Positions 23,375 through 31,373 of a DNA stretch of 64,000 nt are shown piece by piece. The notes beneath the pieces were generated by a model. It was given only the letters and a program-made list of their open reading frames with translations. It was not told where the DNA came from and searched no databases. How positions within the stretch are numbered: the first letter of the stretch is position 1; each line of letters starts with the position of its first letter. Made by a program: the position numbers and the translations under genes. Origin of the DNA: an uncultured Candidatus Saccharibacteria bacterium (GTDB lineage: Bacteria; Patescibacteriota; Saccharimonadia; Saccharimonadales; Saccharimonadaceae); contig CALBZW010000011.1 in the NCBI GenBank assembly GCA_937889535.1, forward strand, positions 124,001 through 188,000, written 5' to 3'.

Positions 23375-26089
23375 ATGGACAAAACTGCGAAAAAATCGAA
23401 AGATAAGTCCTCAAAGCGAGGAAACATGGGGGTTTATTCTAGTTTAGTGGCCGACCGGACGAAAAAATTGGTCAAATCGGCAAGTAATAAAGTCAAGAAC
23501 GGCGGCAAGAAAAAAACGACGGAAAATCCGAAGTTGAAGCCATTGCCAAGGGAACAGCCGGCGCGGTTTTTTGCGCATTTTCGCTGGGAGCGAATTAAGG
23601 CGTATTGGTTCTCGAAGGCGGGGGCGAAGAGGATTGGAAAGATTTTTGCGGCGTGTTGTTTGATTGGGATTATCGCAGTTGGAGCTTTGTTTGTCTATTA
23701 TAAAAATCAGTTAAAAGAGATTCAGCTGAACGATTTGACGATCTCGGAGACGGTGAATACTTATCTTGACCGGAACGGGATCGTACTCTGGGAGGATAAA
23801 GGCGACGCGGATTATCGCTTGGTCGTAGAGGAAGGTGATATTGCGACGTACGCGCGGCAAGCGACGGTGGCAATTGAGGATCGGAATTTCTATAATCACC
23901 CAGGTGTGGATATCGGGGCTTTGATGCGGGCGACACTGTCAACGCTGACTGGGCGCGGGGTGCAGGGTGGTTCGACTCTGACGCAACAGTTAATTAAACA
24001 GATTTATTTCTCAGATGAGGCGGCGAGTGCGAACCGTGGCGGTATTGCGCGCAAGGTAAAAGAGTTGATTCTGTCGATTGAGCTAGAGAAGATGTACAGC
24101 AAAGAACAGATCATCACGATGTATCTGAATGAGTCTCCGTATGGTGGGCGCAGGAATGGGATTGAGAGTGCAGCACAGACGTATTTCGGGAAGAGTGCGA
24201 AGGAGTTGAATTTGGCTGAGTCGGCGCTGCTGGCGGCGATTCCGAACAACCCGGCGATTTTGAACCCGTATAACGAAGCGGGAAATGAGGCGTTGATCCA
24301 GAGGCAGCACAAAGTCCTAGATGATATGGTTGAGATGGGATATATTAACAGTGATGAAGCAAAAGCGGCGAAGGAAGTGGCAATTCTAGACCAGATTCAG
24401 CCAGAGTCGAATCAGTATGACAATATCAAGGCGCCACATTTTGTGCTTGAGGTACGGGATCAACTAGAGGAGAAATATGGGATTCAGTTCATGCGAACTG
24501 GAGGTTATACGATCACAACGTCACTGGACTACCGCGCGCAAGAGATGGCAGAACGAGCTGTAGCGAATGGTGCACAGTTGACTTACCTAAATAATAGCGA
24601 TAATATTGCCCTGGCATCGGTGGACGTAGAAACTGGGCAAGTGTTGGCGATGGTAGGGTCAATTGATTGGAACACGCCAGTGTATGGAGAGGTGAATGCG
24701 GCAGTATCAGACCTTGAGCCAGGCTCGTCGATTAAGCCGCTACTGGATTATACGCCACTGTTCTCGCTGACAGGCGATCAGGTGTATGGACCGGGGTCGA
24801 TTCTGAAAGATGAAAATATTGATAGTATATATTGTGCAGGTTATACGGGCGGAGACTGTGCGTTGAGGAACTTTAGTGGTAGATTTTACGGGAATTTGAC
24901 CGCGAGACAGTCGCTAGGTAACTCACTGAATATTGGTGCGGTGAAAGCATTGGCGCTCGCAGGGATTGATAACGCGCTGGAAATCTTGCATGGGTTAGGT
25001 GATAAGAGCTACTGCGCTGGAAATACAACGGCTGGTTTGTCGATGGCAATCGGTAGCGGTTGTATGGTGAAGCCGATTGAACACGCAAATGCGTATGCTT
25101 CGATTGCGCGCGGTGGCGTATATCGCGAATTGGCGTATGTGCTAGAGGTTAAGGACTCAAGTGGTAAGACCCTCGAAAAATGGGAGGATGAGGACGGCGA
25201 ACGAGTTGTCGACGAGCAGGTAGCATATGAGATTGCAGATATCATGGGTGACCACAGTGCGCGCAGAATTATGTTTGGTGACACTTCAAGCATGTTCGGA
25301 TTTAATATTCCGGGAGTCTGGACGGGCAGCAAAACCGGTACGACGACAACAACAAATAGCGCGGTGGCGAAGGATAACTGGATGGCGAGCTTCTCGACGG
25401 CGATTGCAACAGTGATTTGGAATGGTCGACATGATGGGTCGGGGCTGTCTAGTAGCTTGAATAACGTCGTGCGGCGAGTGATGGCAGATTATATGGAGCC
25501 AGTACATAAAGAACTGTATGCGAGCGAAGGCAAATGGAAATCGGGTGACCAGCCCGTGAAGCCGGCGGGGATCCAGACTCTGACGATTAACGGCGTAACT
25601 GACATCTGGCCGAGTTGGTATAACTCAAAAAAATCTGGGGTGCAATCTGAAAGTGTAGCCTTTAACAAAGAAAATGGTCTGCGTGCCGCGGATTGTACCC
25701 CCGAAAGCAAGCGGATTTCGGTGGAAGTAACAAGATCAAAAGACCCGGTGTCAGGCGTAGAGATTCTGAATGTGCCGGATGGGTATAATTATGATGAGTT
25801 TGACCCTTGTGAGAATACGACGGCAGACGTGCATCCGTCAGTGAGTATTAGTAAGGTGGCGTCGGGAGATGCGTCGTACCTGAACATTACGCTCGCCAAG
25901 GGGACGTATGATCTGAAGAGTTATAAGATTACGGTTGACGGTGAAGTAGTCGATAGCGGTAGTGCAACGGTTGGGACGATACATCAAGCGTTGGCTGGTG
26001 GCGAAAAATTGGTAGTGGTAGAGGTGACTGATACCAAGGGGAACACAACGCGCAAGACGTATGAACTGGGCGGCGGGGAGGACGACTAG
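23375..26089 (+). CDS. Class A penicillin-binding protein (PBP1A type)
   Basis: It polymerises and crosslinks peptidoglycan at the outer face of the membrane. A basic N-terminal tail (1-85) precedes one transmembrane anchor (about 88-110). The GT51 glycosyltransferase domain shows EDRNFYNHPG (about 168) and QGGSTLTQQ (about 197). The transpeptidase shows S-x2-K in GSSIKP (about 449), S-x-N in SLGNSLN (about 512) and KTG (about 651). At 904 residues it is full length with an extra Ig-like C-terminal region. TATAAT ends 7 bases before the ATG, so the message is probably leaderless. Confidence 0.95.
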   Translation: MDKTAKKSKDKSSKRGNMGVYSSLVADRTKKLVKSASNKVKNGGKKKTTENPKLKPLPREQPARFFAHFRWERIKAYWFSKAGAKRIGKIFAACCLIGIIAVGALFVYYKNQLKEIQLNDLTISETVNTYLDRNGIVLWEDKGDADYRLVVEEGDIATYARQATVAIEDRNFYNHPGVDIGALMRATLSTLTGRGVQGGSTLTQQLIKQIYFSDEAASANRGGIARKVKELILSIELEKMYSKEQIITMYLNESPYGGRRNGIESAAQTYFGKSAKELNLAESALLAAIPNNPAILNPYNEAGNEALIQRQHKVLDDMVEMGYINSDEAKAAKEVAILDQIQPESNQYDNIKAPHFVLEVRDQLEEKYGIQFMRTGGYTITTSLDYRAQEMAERAVANGAQLTYLNNSDNIALASVDVETGQVLAMVGSIDWNTPVYGEVNAAVSDLEPGSSIKPLLDYTPLFSLTGDQVYGPGSILKDENIDSIYCAGYTGGDCALRNFSGRFYGNLTARQSLGNSLNIGAVKALALAGIDNALEILHGLGDKSYCAGNTTAGLSMAIGSGCMVKPIEHANAYASIARGGVYRELAYVLEVKDSSGKTLEKWEDEDGERVVDEQVAYEIADIMGDHSARRIMFGDTSSMFGFNIPGVWTGSKTGTTTTTNSAVAKDNWMASFSTAIATVIWNGRHDGSGLSSSLNNVVRRVMADYMEPVHKELYASEGKWKSGDQPVKPAGIQTLTINGVTDIWPSWYNSKKSGVQSESVAFNKENGLRAADCTPESKRISVEVTRSKDPVSGVEILNVPDGYNYDEFDPCENTTADVHPSVSISKVASGDASYLNITLAKGTYDLKSYKITVDGEVVDSGSATVGTIHQALAGGEKLVVVEVTDTKGNTTRKTYELGGGEDD

Positions 26090-26109
26090 GTAGAAAAAGT
26101 CTAAGATGG

Positions 26110-26137
26110 CTATGGGAGCTCAGTTGAGTTCCCATAG
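26110..26137 (+). terminator. Hairpin after the PBP gene
   Basis: CTATGGGA / TCCCATAG with an inner CTCA/TGAG stem, then TTGTTTG. Confidence 0.7.
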
Positions 26138-26155
26138 TTGTTTGTGGGTTTAAAC

Positions 26156-26911
26156 TTATGATTGTTTTTGGTTGGTTTTGCGAGTTTTGGTCTTAGTCTG
26201 GCGGGGAGTCTTGGAGGGCTTGGCGTTTGGAGTGAGTTTGGCGAACATCATTGTGCCAGCGGCAGTTTGGTTCAGACGCTCAAACTCAACTTCGACTTCC
26301 TTACCGATATGGCTCTTAGCCTTGTCGACGACCACCATAGTGCCATCTTTCAGATAACCAACGCCCTGATTTGGGCCGCTACCAGTCGAAACGAGTTTGA
26401 CCGTAGCGCGTTCGCCGGGCAAATATTCATTACGCAAGACAAGCGCAAGAGCGTTGAGATTGAGTACGTCTATGTGGCCGGTGGCGGCGACTTTTTGAAG
26501 ATTGAAGTCGTTGGTCAAAATCGCGCCACGCCCGGCTTTTGCTAGCTCAAGGAGACGGTTGTCGACCGGGGTGTGGTCGAGCGGGTCGTCCAAAATCGTT
26601 AGATTAAAATAGACGACCCGCTCCAGCTCGCGGATAGCATCAAGCCCAGCGCGGGCGCGCACACGCTTATCATGGTCTTTTCCGTCGGCGAGAAGCTGCA
26701 GTTCGGCAATCACGCTGCGCGGGACGATCATTTCATCGCTCAAGAATCCAGTCTGCGCGACCGCGACCAACCGCGGATCCATCAAGGCGGAAGTGTCGAC
26801 GTAAACCTTGCGTTTCTGGTTGCTGAGAAGCGGCTTTTGACGAGATTTTAACAATAGAATGCTAGTCTCGGCTAAAAGTAAAATCGTAATAATTAAAATT
26901 ATAAAATCCAT
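26156..26911 (-). CDS. Membrane-anchored PIN-TRAM protein (YacL-like)
   Basis: One N-terminal transmembrane segment (about 2-22) is followed by a PIN nuclease domain with YVDTSALMDPR (first Asp), an Glu in VIAELQLL and LTNDFNLQKVA (last acidic pair). A TRAM RNA-binding domain follows (about 165-225) and a basic C-terminal tail. This is the YacL/'PIN/TRAM' architecture; the RNA target is unknown. The start is the ATG at 26911 after AAGGA, which places the anchor at the N-terminus. The promoter is at 27008-27036. Confidence 0.85.
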   Translation of the reverse strand: MDFIILIITILLLAETSILLLKSRQKPLLSNQKRKVYVDTSALMDPRLVAVAQTGFLSDEMIVPRSVIAELQLLADGKDHDKRVRARAGLDAIRELERVVYFNLTILDDPLDHTPVDNRLLELAKAGRGAILTNDFNLQKVAATGHIDVLNLNALALVLRNEYLPGERATVKLVSTGSGPNQGVGYLKDGTMVVVDKAKSHIGKEVEVEFERLNQTAAGTMMFAKLTPNAKPSKTPRQTKTKTRKTNQKQS

Positions 26912-27007
26912 GTTTTCCTTATATTTATATTGTATAACAAGCGCAGATGTACGAGCAAAAGACAAAACAGTACGTCAAAATCTAGACCTCTAGGAGGTTA
27001 TACTTTC

Positions 27008-27036
27008 ATTATAGCACACATGTTTAAAAATGTCAA
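27008..27036 (-). promoter_or_regulatory. Promoter of the PIN-TRAM gene
   Basis: TTGACA, 17 bases, TATAAT on the minus strand, within 2 bases of the stop of the phosphoketolase C-part gene. The leader is about 90 bases. Confidence 0.75.
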
Positions 27037-27037
27037 A

Positions 27038-28210
27038 CTAAACATCGATCTGGTCGACACCGTATTCACGAGCGTACCTAGTATTCTCGGCGAGAACTTT
27101 TTCGTATTTTTCGACCAGATCATTGCGTTTTTCGAGTTTAGCGACATCAATCGCGAGGTGATACCTGGAGGCGCGATTCATACTCAGCATCTCAAACGGC
27201 GTCGTCGTACTGCCCTTTTCGAGAAAGCCGTGAATCTTGAGGCGTTTCGTATCAGTGTAATTACTAAGAATTTGCCTCAGAGTCGCCGGATAGCCATGGA
27301 AATTAGCTATAATCGGCTTGTCGGACGTAAAGAGCTCCTGGAACTTGCTCGGGCTAAGCTTACACTCGGTCGTGCCAATCGCTTCGTAAGACAGAGCTGA
27401 GATATTGACGAAGCGGAATTTCTTCTCCGGAAGGTCTTTGCGGAGAATCTCTATGGCTTTTAGGGCTTCGCAGGAGACAATATCGCCGGCGGCAGTAAAA
27501 ATGTAATCGGGATTATCGTCCGAAGCAAAATCGAAGATACTAGCACCACCTTGACTAAATTGATCATCAGCCTGATGCGAATCAAGCCAGCGAGGCTGGT
27601 CGGTTTTGTTAAATGTTGTAAGATTTACAACATTTGTCGAACGCATCATATAGATAAAGCTGGCTTCGGCCGCAACATCATCAACCGGGAAGAGACAGTT
27701 CGCATGATTGCTCGGGATACTGAGCAGCGTAGAAATCAGGGCTGGGGATTGATGGGTGAAGCCATTGTGATCTTGGCGCCAACAGGTACTGGTCGAGAGG
27801 AAATTTGCAGCGGGGTAATCTGGGCGCCATTTCACGCCGGCAGATTGGTCGAGGAATTTCAGATGCTGGAGAATCTGCGCGGTGATGATAGCGAAAAAAG
27901 CTTCATAACTCGTCATGACGGCAGGTTCGCCAGCGACGAGGTGACCGACCATACAAGCAAACAAGGCATTCTCGGAAAGCATCTCGACGATCCGACCATT
28001 CGCGGATTCGGGCAAATCGAATCCTTGGCGTGGGAGATTCCAAGCACGCTCAGAGACTTCGTAGACTGCGTCGAGCTTGTTACTAGTGGTTTCGTCAGGG
28101 GAAAAGAGATAAAAGTCTTCGTGTTTCGACATGTAATCAGCCATGATAGCACCGATACTACGAGCTGGCGAGAATTTGTCCTTGCCGGGGTTATCAACAA
28201 TGTCAATCAT
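27038..28210 (-). CDS. xfp: Phosphoketolase, C-terminal polypeptide
   Basis: This is the second half of a phosphoketolase, which cleaves xylulose 5-phosphate or fructose 6-phosphate to acetyl phosphate. The 390 residues cover the pyrimidine-binding and C-terminal transketolase-like domains: FSPDETTSNKL, a GRIVEMLSENALFA segment and the conserved TYEAF-like SYEAFF and CWRQDHNGFTHQ. The ATG overlaps the N-part stop by 4 bases (ATGA) with AAAGGA upstream, so the two are translated together. Normal phosphoketolases are single chains of about 800 residues. Confidence 0.9.
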   Translation of the reverse strand: MIDIVDNPGKDKFSPARSIGAIMADYMSKHEDFYLFSPDETTSNKLDAVYEVSERAWNLPRQGFDLPESANGRIVEMLSENALFACMVGHLVAGEPAVMTSYEAFFAIITAQILQHLKFLDQSAGVKWRPDYPAANFLSTSTCWRQDHNGFTHQSPALISTLLSIPSNHANCLFPVDDVAAEASFIYMMRSTNVVNLTTFNKTDQPRWLDSHQADDQFSQGGASIFDFASDDNPDYIFTAAGDIVSCEALKAIEILRKDLPEKKFRFVNISALSYEAIGTTECKLSPSKFQELFTSDKPIIANFHGYPATLRQILSNYTDTKRLKIHGFLEKGSTTTPFEMLSMNRASRYHLAIDVAKLEKRNDLVEKYEKVLAENTRYAREYGVDQIDV

Positions 28211-29295
28211 AGCCGAAATCCTTTCTTCGTATCAAATAGTTTATTGAAATGATAGCTCGTGAGCCAATCTTCGAGGATTTTAAGCTCGTCGGCGTCTTCT
28301 TTTGCATTCGGCAAAGGAATCTGATGAGCAAGGTAGTTGCCGGCAACCTTTTTACCATGAACTTCGGTCGGGCCGGTCGCACCTTTTTCGGTACGCAAAA
28401 TGAAGAATGGATATTCATATTTTTCGGCTCGGGCTAGAGCGTCTTGGAAAGTCTCGGGTTTATCGCCGTTGATTTCGACTGGCGTATAGCCAAAACCGCG
28501 AATCATTTCGTTAAGCTCGCGCTCTGACTTGCGACCGTATAGAGTTGGTCCAGAAATTTTGTAACCGTTGAGATGTAAAATCGGCAAAACTTTTCCATGA
28601 TAAAGGTGGCTACCGGAAGTTTTGACGAGATTTAGCGAAGCTAAAGCGGAGGCGGTCTCTAATTCCCCATCGCCAAGCATAACTGCGACAGTGCGCTCAG
28701 GATGACCCAGCACATAACCATAAGCTGCGCCAAGAGCATAGCCTAATTCTCCACCTTCACAAATCACGCCGGGAGTAAAAGGGCTGGCGTGGGACGGGAA
28801 CCCGCCAGGCCAGGAGAAATTGCGGCAGATATAGGCAATGCCTTTTTCGTCAAGCGTAGCCTTCGAGTCGACTTTGGCAAGTTCGCCGTCGAGGAATAAA
28901 TTTGCTTGAAGCGCAGGAAAACCGTGACCGGGACCGAGAACAAAGTAAAAATTCGGATCAGGAACACGAGGCTCGGAATGATAACTGTCGTCATCGTCCC
29001 GAGATTTTTGCTTTATGGCAAATGGGTCAAAATCTTCTAGCTTCTGCTTATCACTAGTAGAGGCGGAATGATCGGTATTAGCGCTTTTGCTAAAGTAGTA
29101 TTTAAGATTAGCATAGGCGACATCAATGCCATGGCAAGTTCCCCAGTGGCCGAGAAGACGAGGCTTAATATCGTCAAAAGTTAGCTTGCGCGAAAGTAGA
29201 TAATTGTCTTGGAGGAAAAGCTGTGCCACTACCAAATAATCGCTGGCGCGGACGCGACGACGAATCGTCTCAAGATTGCTCCCATGTGTTTCCAT
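28207..29295 (-). CDS. xfp: Phosphoketolase, N-terminal polypeptide
   Basis: The 362 residues carry the thiamine-diphosphate binding half. Seen: the N-terminal GHWGTCHG motif, both phosphoketolase signatures EGGELGY and GHPERTVAVMLGDGE, and the GPGHG phosphate region. With the 390-residue partner the total is 752, slightly shorter than a fused enzyme. TATAAT lies 7 bases before the ATG at 29295, so the message is probably leaderless. Acetyl phosphate from this step can yield ATP, which fits the fermentative economy suggested by the neighbouring genes (inference). Confidence 0.9.
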   Translation of the reverse strand: METHGSNLETIRRRVRASDYLVVAQLFLQDNYLLSRKLTFDDIKPRLLGHWGTCHGIDVAYANLKYYFSKSANTDHSASTSDKQKLEDFDPFAIKQKSRDDDDSYHSEPRVPDPNFYFVLGPGHGFPALQANLFLDGELAKVDSKATLDEKGIAYICRNFSWPGGFPSHASPFTPGVICEGGELGYALGAAYGYVLGHPERTVAVMLGDGELETASALASLNLVKTSGSHLYHGKVLPILHLNGYKISGPTLYGRKSERELNEMIRGFGYTPVEINGDKPETFQDALARAEKYEYPFFILRTEKGATGPTEVHGKKVAGNYLAHQIPLPNAKEDADELKILEDWLTSYHFNKLFDTKKGFRL

Positions 29296-29354
29296 ATATA
29301 TTATTATAGCAGTTTTTAACGAAAATATGGAAAATGTCTACGGTTTCGCGGATA

Positions 29355-29885
29355 TTACTTATGCTTGACTTTGACCATCGCCGCGCGGATAACTGAACCG
29401 TCATAAAGATAGCCGGGGCGCAAAGTTTCAGCGATAACTTCGGTATCACCCTCGCCATTTTCGACGGAAACCGCTTCATGGAGATCGGGGTTGAATTCAG
29501 TGCCAGGAGTAGAATCAATCTGCGCTAGACCGAGATTGGCTAAAGTTTTGTCAAAATTCTTGCGTAGAGGAGAAAGCTGCTCGGGGTAAGCACTCAGCGC
29601 GCGTTCAAAATCGTCAACAAGCGGAAGAAATTTCTCGACGGTGGCATATTTCGCAGCAGACATGGCGAGAGTTTTCTGGCTTTCAACTTGCTTGCGATAG
29701 TTCTCGAAATCAGCACGAGTGCGCTGGAGATCGCCAAGTAATTCGGCCGTCGCGTCAGTTTGCGCAGTGACAGTTTCTACCTCGGGCTGAGCAGCAGAAT
29801 CGGGTGCCTGGGCGGAGTCTATAATTTCGTCAGGTTGCATAGCAATGTCTTCCGGGGAGTTTTCTTCGATTTTGACTTTTTTCAT
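29355..29885 (-). CDS. grpE: GrpE nucleotide-exchange factor
   Basis: GrpE releases ADP from DnaK. An acidic N-terminal 45 residues are followed by the long coiled coil with RTRADFENYRKQVESQ. The beta domain ends in the family signature region (LRPGYLYDGSVIRAAMVKV). At 176 residues it is normal length. AAGGAA precedes the ATG. It lies 12 bases behind hrcA and is presumably under the same CIRCE control. No dnaK or dnaJ is in the window. Confidence 0.95.
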   Translation of the reverse strand: MKKVKIEENSPEDIAMQPDEIIDSAQAPDSAAQPEVETVTAQTDATAELLGDLQRTRADFENYRKQVESQKTLAMSAAKYATVEKFLPLVDDFERALSAYPEQLSPLRKNFDKTLANLGLAQIDSTPGTEFNPDLHEAVSVENGEGDTEVIAETLRPGYLYDGSVIRAAMVKVKHK

Positions 29886-29897
29886 ATAATTCCTTCC

Positions 29898-30653
29898 TTA
29901 TTTTAGAGATAATGCATTTTCCAGCATGACACCAGCTTGACGCACGAGCGACATGACGCGGGCGTAATTTTGACGAGTCGGGCCAAGCACGCCAATATAG
30001 CTTCGATCGGAATATGGCGAACGGAAACGGCTAACGATTAAAGAAACTTGAGAAGTTTTGCCGATAGGATTTTCTTGGCCAATGAAGATATTGAGCGGCT
30101 GACCGGGTGCAGCCTCACGAAGCCAAGGTTCAAGATTGTCGAGCAACTTCGCGACGGCCTGGACGCGCTGATTATCAAGAAACTCAGGCTGAGTAAAAAG
30201 TCGAGCAATGCCAGACATGTAGAGTTGGTCGCCAATCGTAGCTAGACCAAGGTTGCCAGTCAGTTCAACTAGCGAATCGACGGCGCCACGAATTGCAAAA
30301 TCGGCACGAGTCTGCGAGCTAATGCGGACTTCAAGTACACGATTCCCCCGTTCAAGCGGTTTGTCATCTGGCGTCTCGCGACGTAGCGGAATCGCAGATT
30401 CGACTTCTTCAGGATTTTCCGACAGAGTATTCACATAATAGCGATACCCCGCATCAGTCGGGACACGACCAGCGGAAGTGTGCGGCTGAGCAATATAGCC
30501 GTATTCTTCAAGGCGGGCCATCTCGGCGCGGATTGTAGCCGAAGATACGTCAAAAAGTTTTGCCAGAGTAACGCTACCAACTGGAGTAGCTAACTCAGCG
30601 TATTCTTCGATAATTGCAAAGAGGATTCCCTCTTGGCGTTTTGTCAAACTCAT
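29898..30653 (-). CDS. hrcA: HrcA heat-shock repressor, short form
   Basis: HrcA represses chaperone operons by binding CIRCE. The N-terminal winged helix is clear (TKRQEGILFAIIEEYAELATPVGS...VSSATIRAEMARLEE) followed by QPHTSAGRVPTDAGYRYYV. The protein is about 250 residues against about 340 in most bacteria, lacking part of the central insertion, while keeping the C-terminal SLIVSRF and GVLGPTRQNYARVM region. The start is the ATG at 30653: TATAAT ends 6 bases upstream. A CIRCE element covers its own promoter, so it is autoregulated. Confidence 0.95.
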   Translation of the reverse strand: MSLTKRQEGILFAIIEEYAELATPVGSVTLAKLFDVSSATIRAEMARLEEYGYIAQPHTSAGRVPTDAGYRYYVNTLSENPEEVESAIPLRRETPDDKPLERGNRVLEVRISSQTRADFAIRGAVDSLVELTGNLGLATIGDQLYMSGIARLFTQPEFLDNQRVQAVAKLLDNLEPWLREAAPGQPLNIFIGQENPIGKTSQVSLIVSRFRSPYSDRSYIGVLGPTRQNYARVMSLVRQAGVMLENALSLK

Positions 30654-30670
30654 ACTTTCATTATAGCAAA

Positions 30671-30697
30671 TTAGCACTCTTTTCGCAATAGTGCTAG
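30671..30697. promoter_or_regulatory. CIRCE operator overlapping the hrcA promoter
   Basis: TTAGCACTC, 9 bases, TAGTGCTAG: one arm perfect, the other 7 of 9 to the consensus GAGTGCTAA. On the minus strand the promoter is TTGCGA, 17 bases, TATAAT (30660-30688); its -35 lies in the CIRCE spacer, so HrcA binding would occlude RNA polymerase. The divergent kinase promoter (-10 at 30723-30728) is close enough to be affected too. Confidence 0.85.
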
Positions 30698-30734
30698 ATG
30701 GGAGACAGATTGGATTTTATGCTATAATCAATAC

Positions 30735-31373
30735 ATGGAAGAACAGATACAGAATATTAAGACTTGGCTCGGGCGCGGGAGCATAAATATCTTCGGCTTG
30801 CCAATGAGCGGTAAAGATACGGTGGGGGTGCGACTCGCGGAGACGATTGGGGGGAAATTTTTGTCTTCGGGTATCATCGTACGGGCGCTAGAAAAATCAA
30901 CACAGCAGAATCACACGGGCGAAGGTAAGTTAATGCCATCAAATGTGTTTTATGAATGGGTCTTGCCGTATTTTGAAAAAAATGAGCTATTAAATTATCC
31001 GTTAGTCTTGTCATCAATTGGGCGCTGGGAAGGCGAAGAGAATCAAGTAATGAGCGTGGCACGGGAGAGTGGGCATCCGATTCGCGCAGTAGTTATGTTA
31101 CAGCTTTCGGAACAAGATGCAATTGAGCGTTGGGAGGCGGCGAAGCTCTTGAACGATCGCGGGCTGAGAGCGGATGATGCCGACCCGGCAGTATTTCAGA
31201 CGCGGATTAATGAATATCGCGAGAAAACCGTACCTGTTCTAAAACATTATCAGGAATTAGGGCTTCTTCTTCCGGTGAAGGCTGATGCGCCGCGCGATCA
31301 GGTTTTTGCGAACGTGATTGAGGCGTTGGATAGTTTTGCGCGCCGTTCGGGCAATTTCACGACGGAATTGTAA
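30735..31373 (+). CDS. Nucleoside-monophosphate kinase (adenylate-kinase-like)
   Basis: The P-loop GLPMSGKDT (about 21-29) and a helical NMP-binding region match adenylate-kinase-like enzymes. The LID region is short and lacks zinc ligands. The 212 residues fit the small kinase class; the nucleotide acceptor cannot be told from sequence. TATAAT ends 6 bases before the ATG (leaderless design), divergent from hrcA with the CIRCE element between them. The last 117 bases overlap the convergent lamin-tail protein gene. Confidence 0.8.
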   Translation: MEEQIQNIKTWLGRGSINIFGLPMSGKDTVGVRLAETIGGKFLSSGIIVRALEKSTQQNHTGEGKLMPSNVFYEWVLPYFEKNELLNYPLVLSSIGRWEGEENQVMSVARESGHPIRAVVMLQLSEQDAIERWEAAKLLNDRGLRADDADPAVFQTRINEYREKTVPVLKHYQELGLLLPVKADAPRDQVFANVIEALDSFARRSGNFTTEL

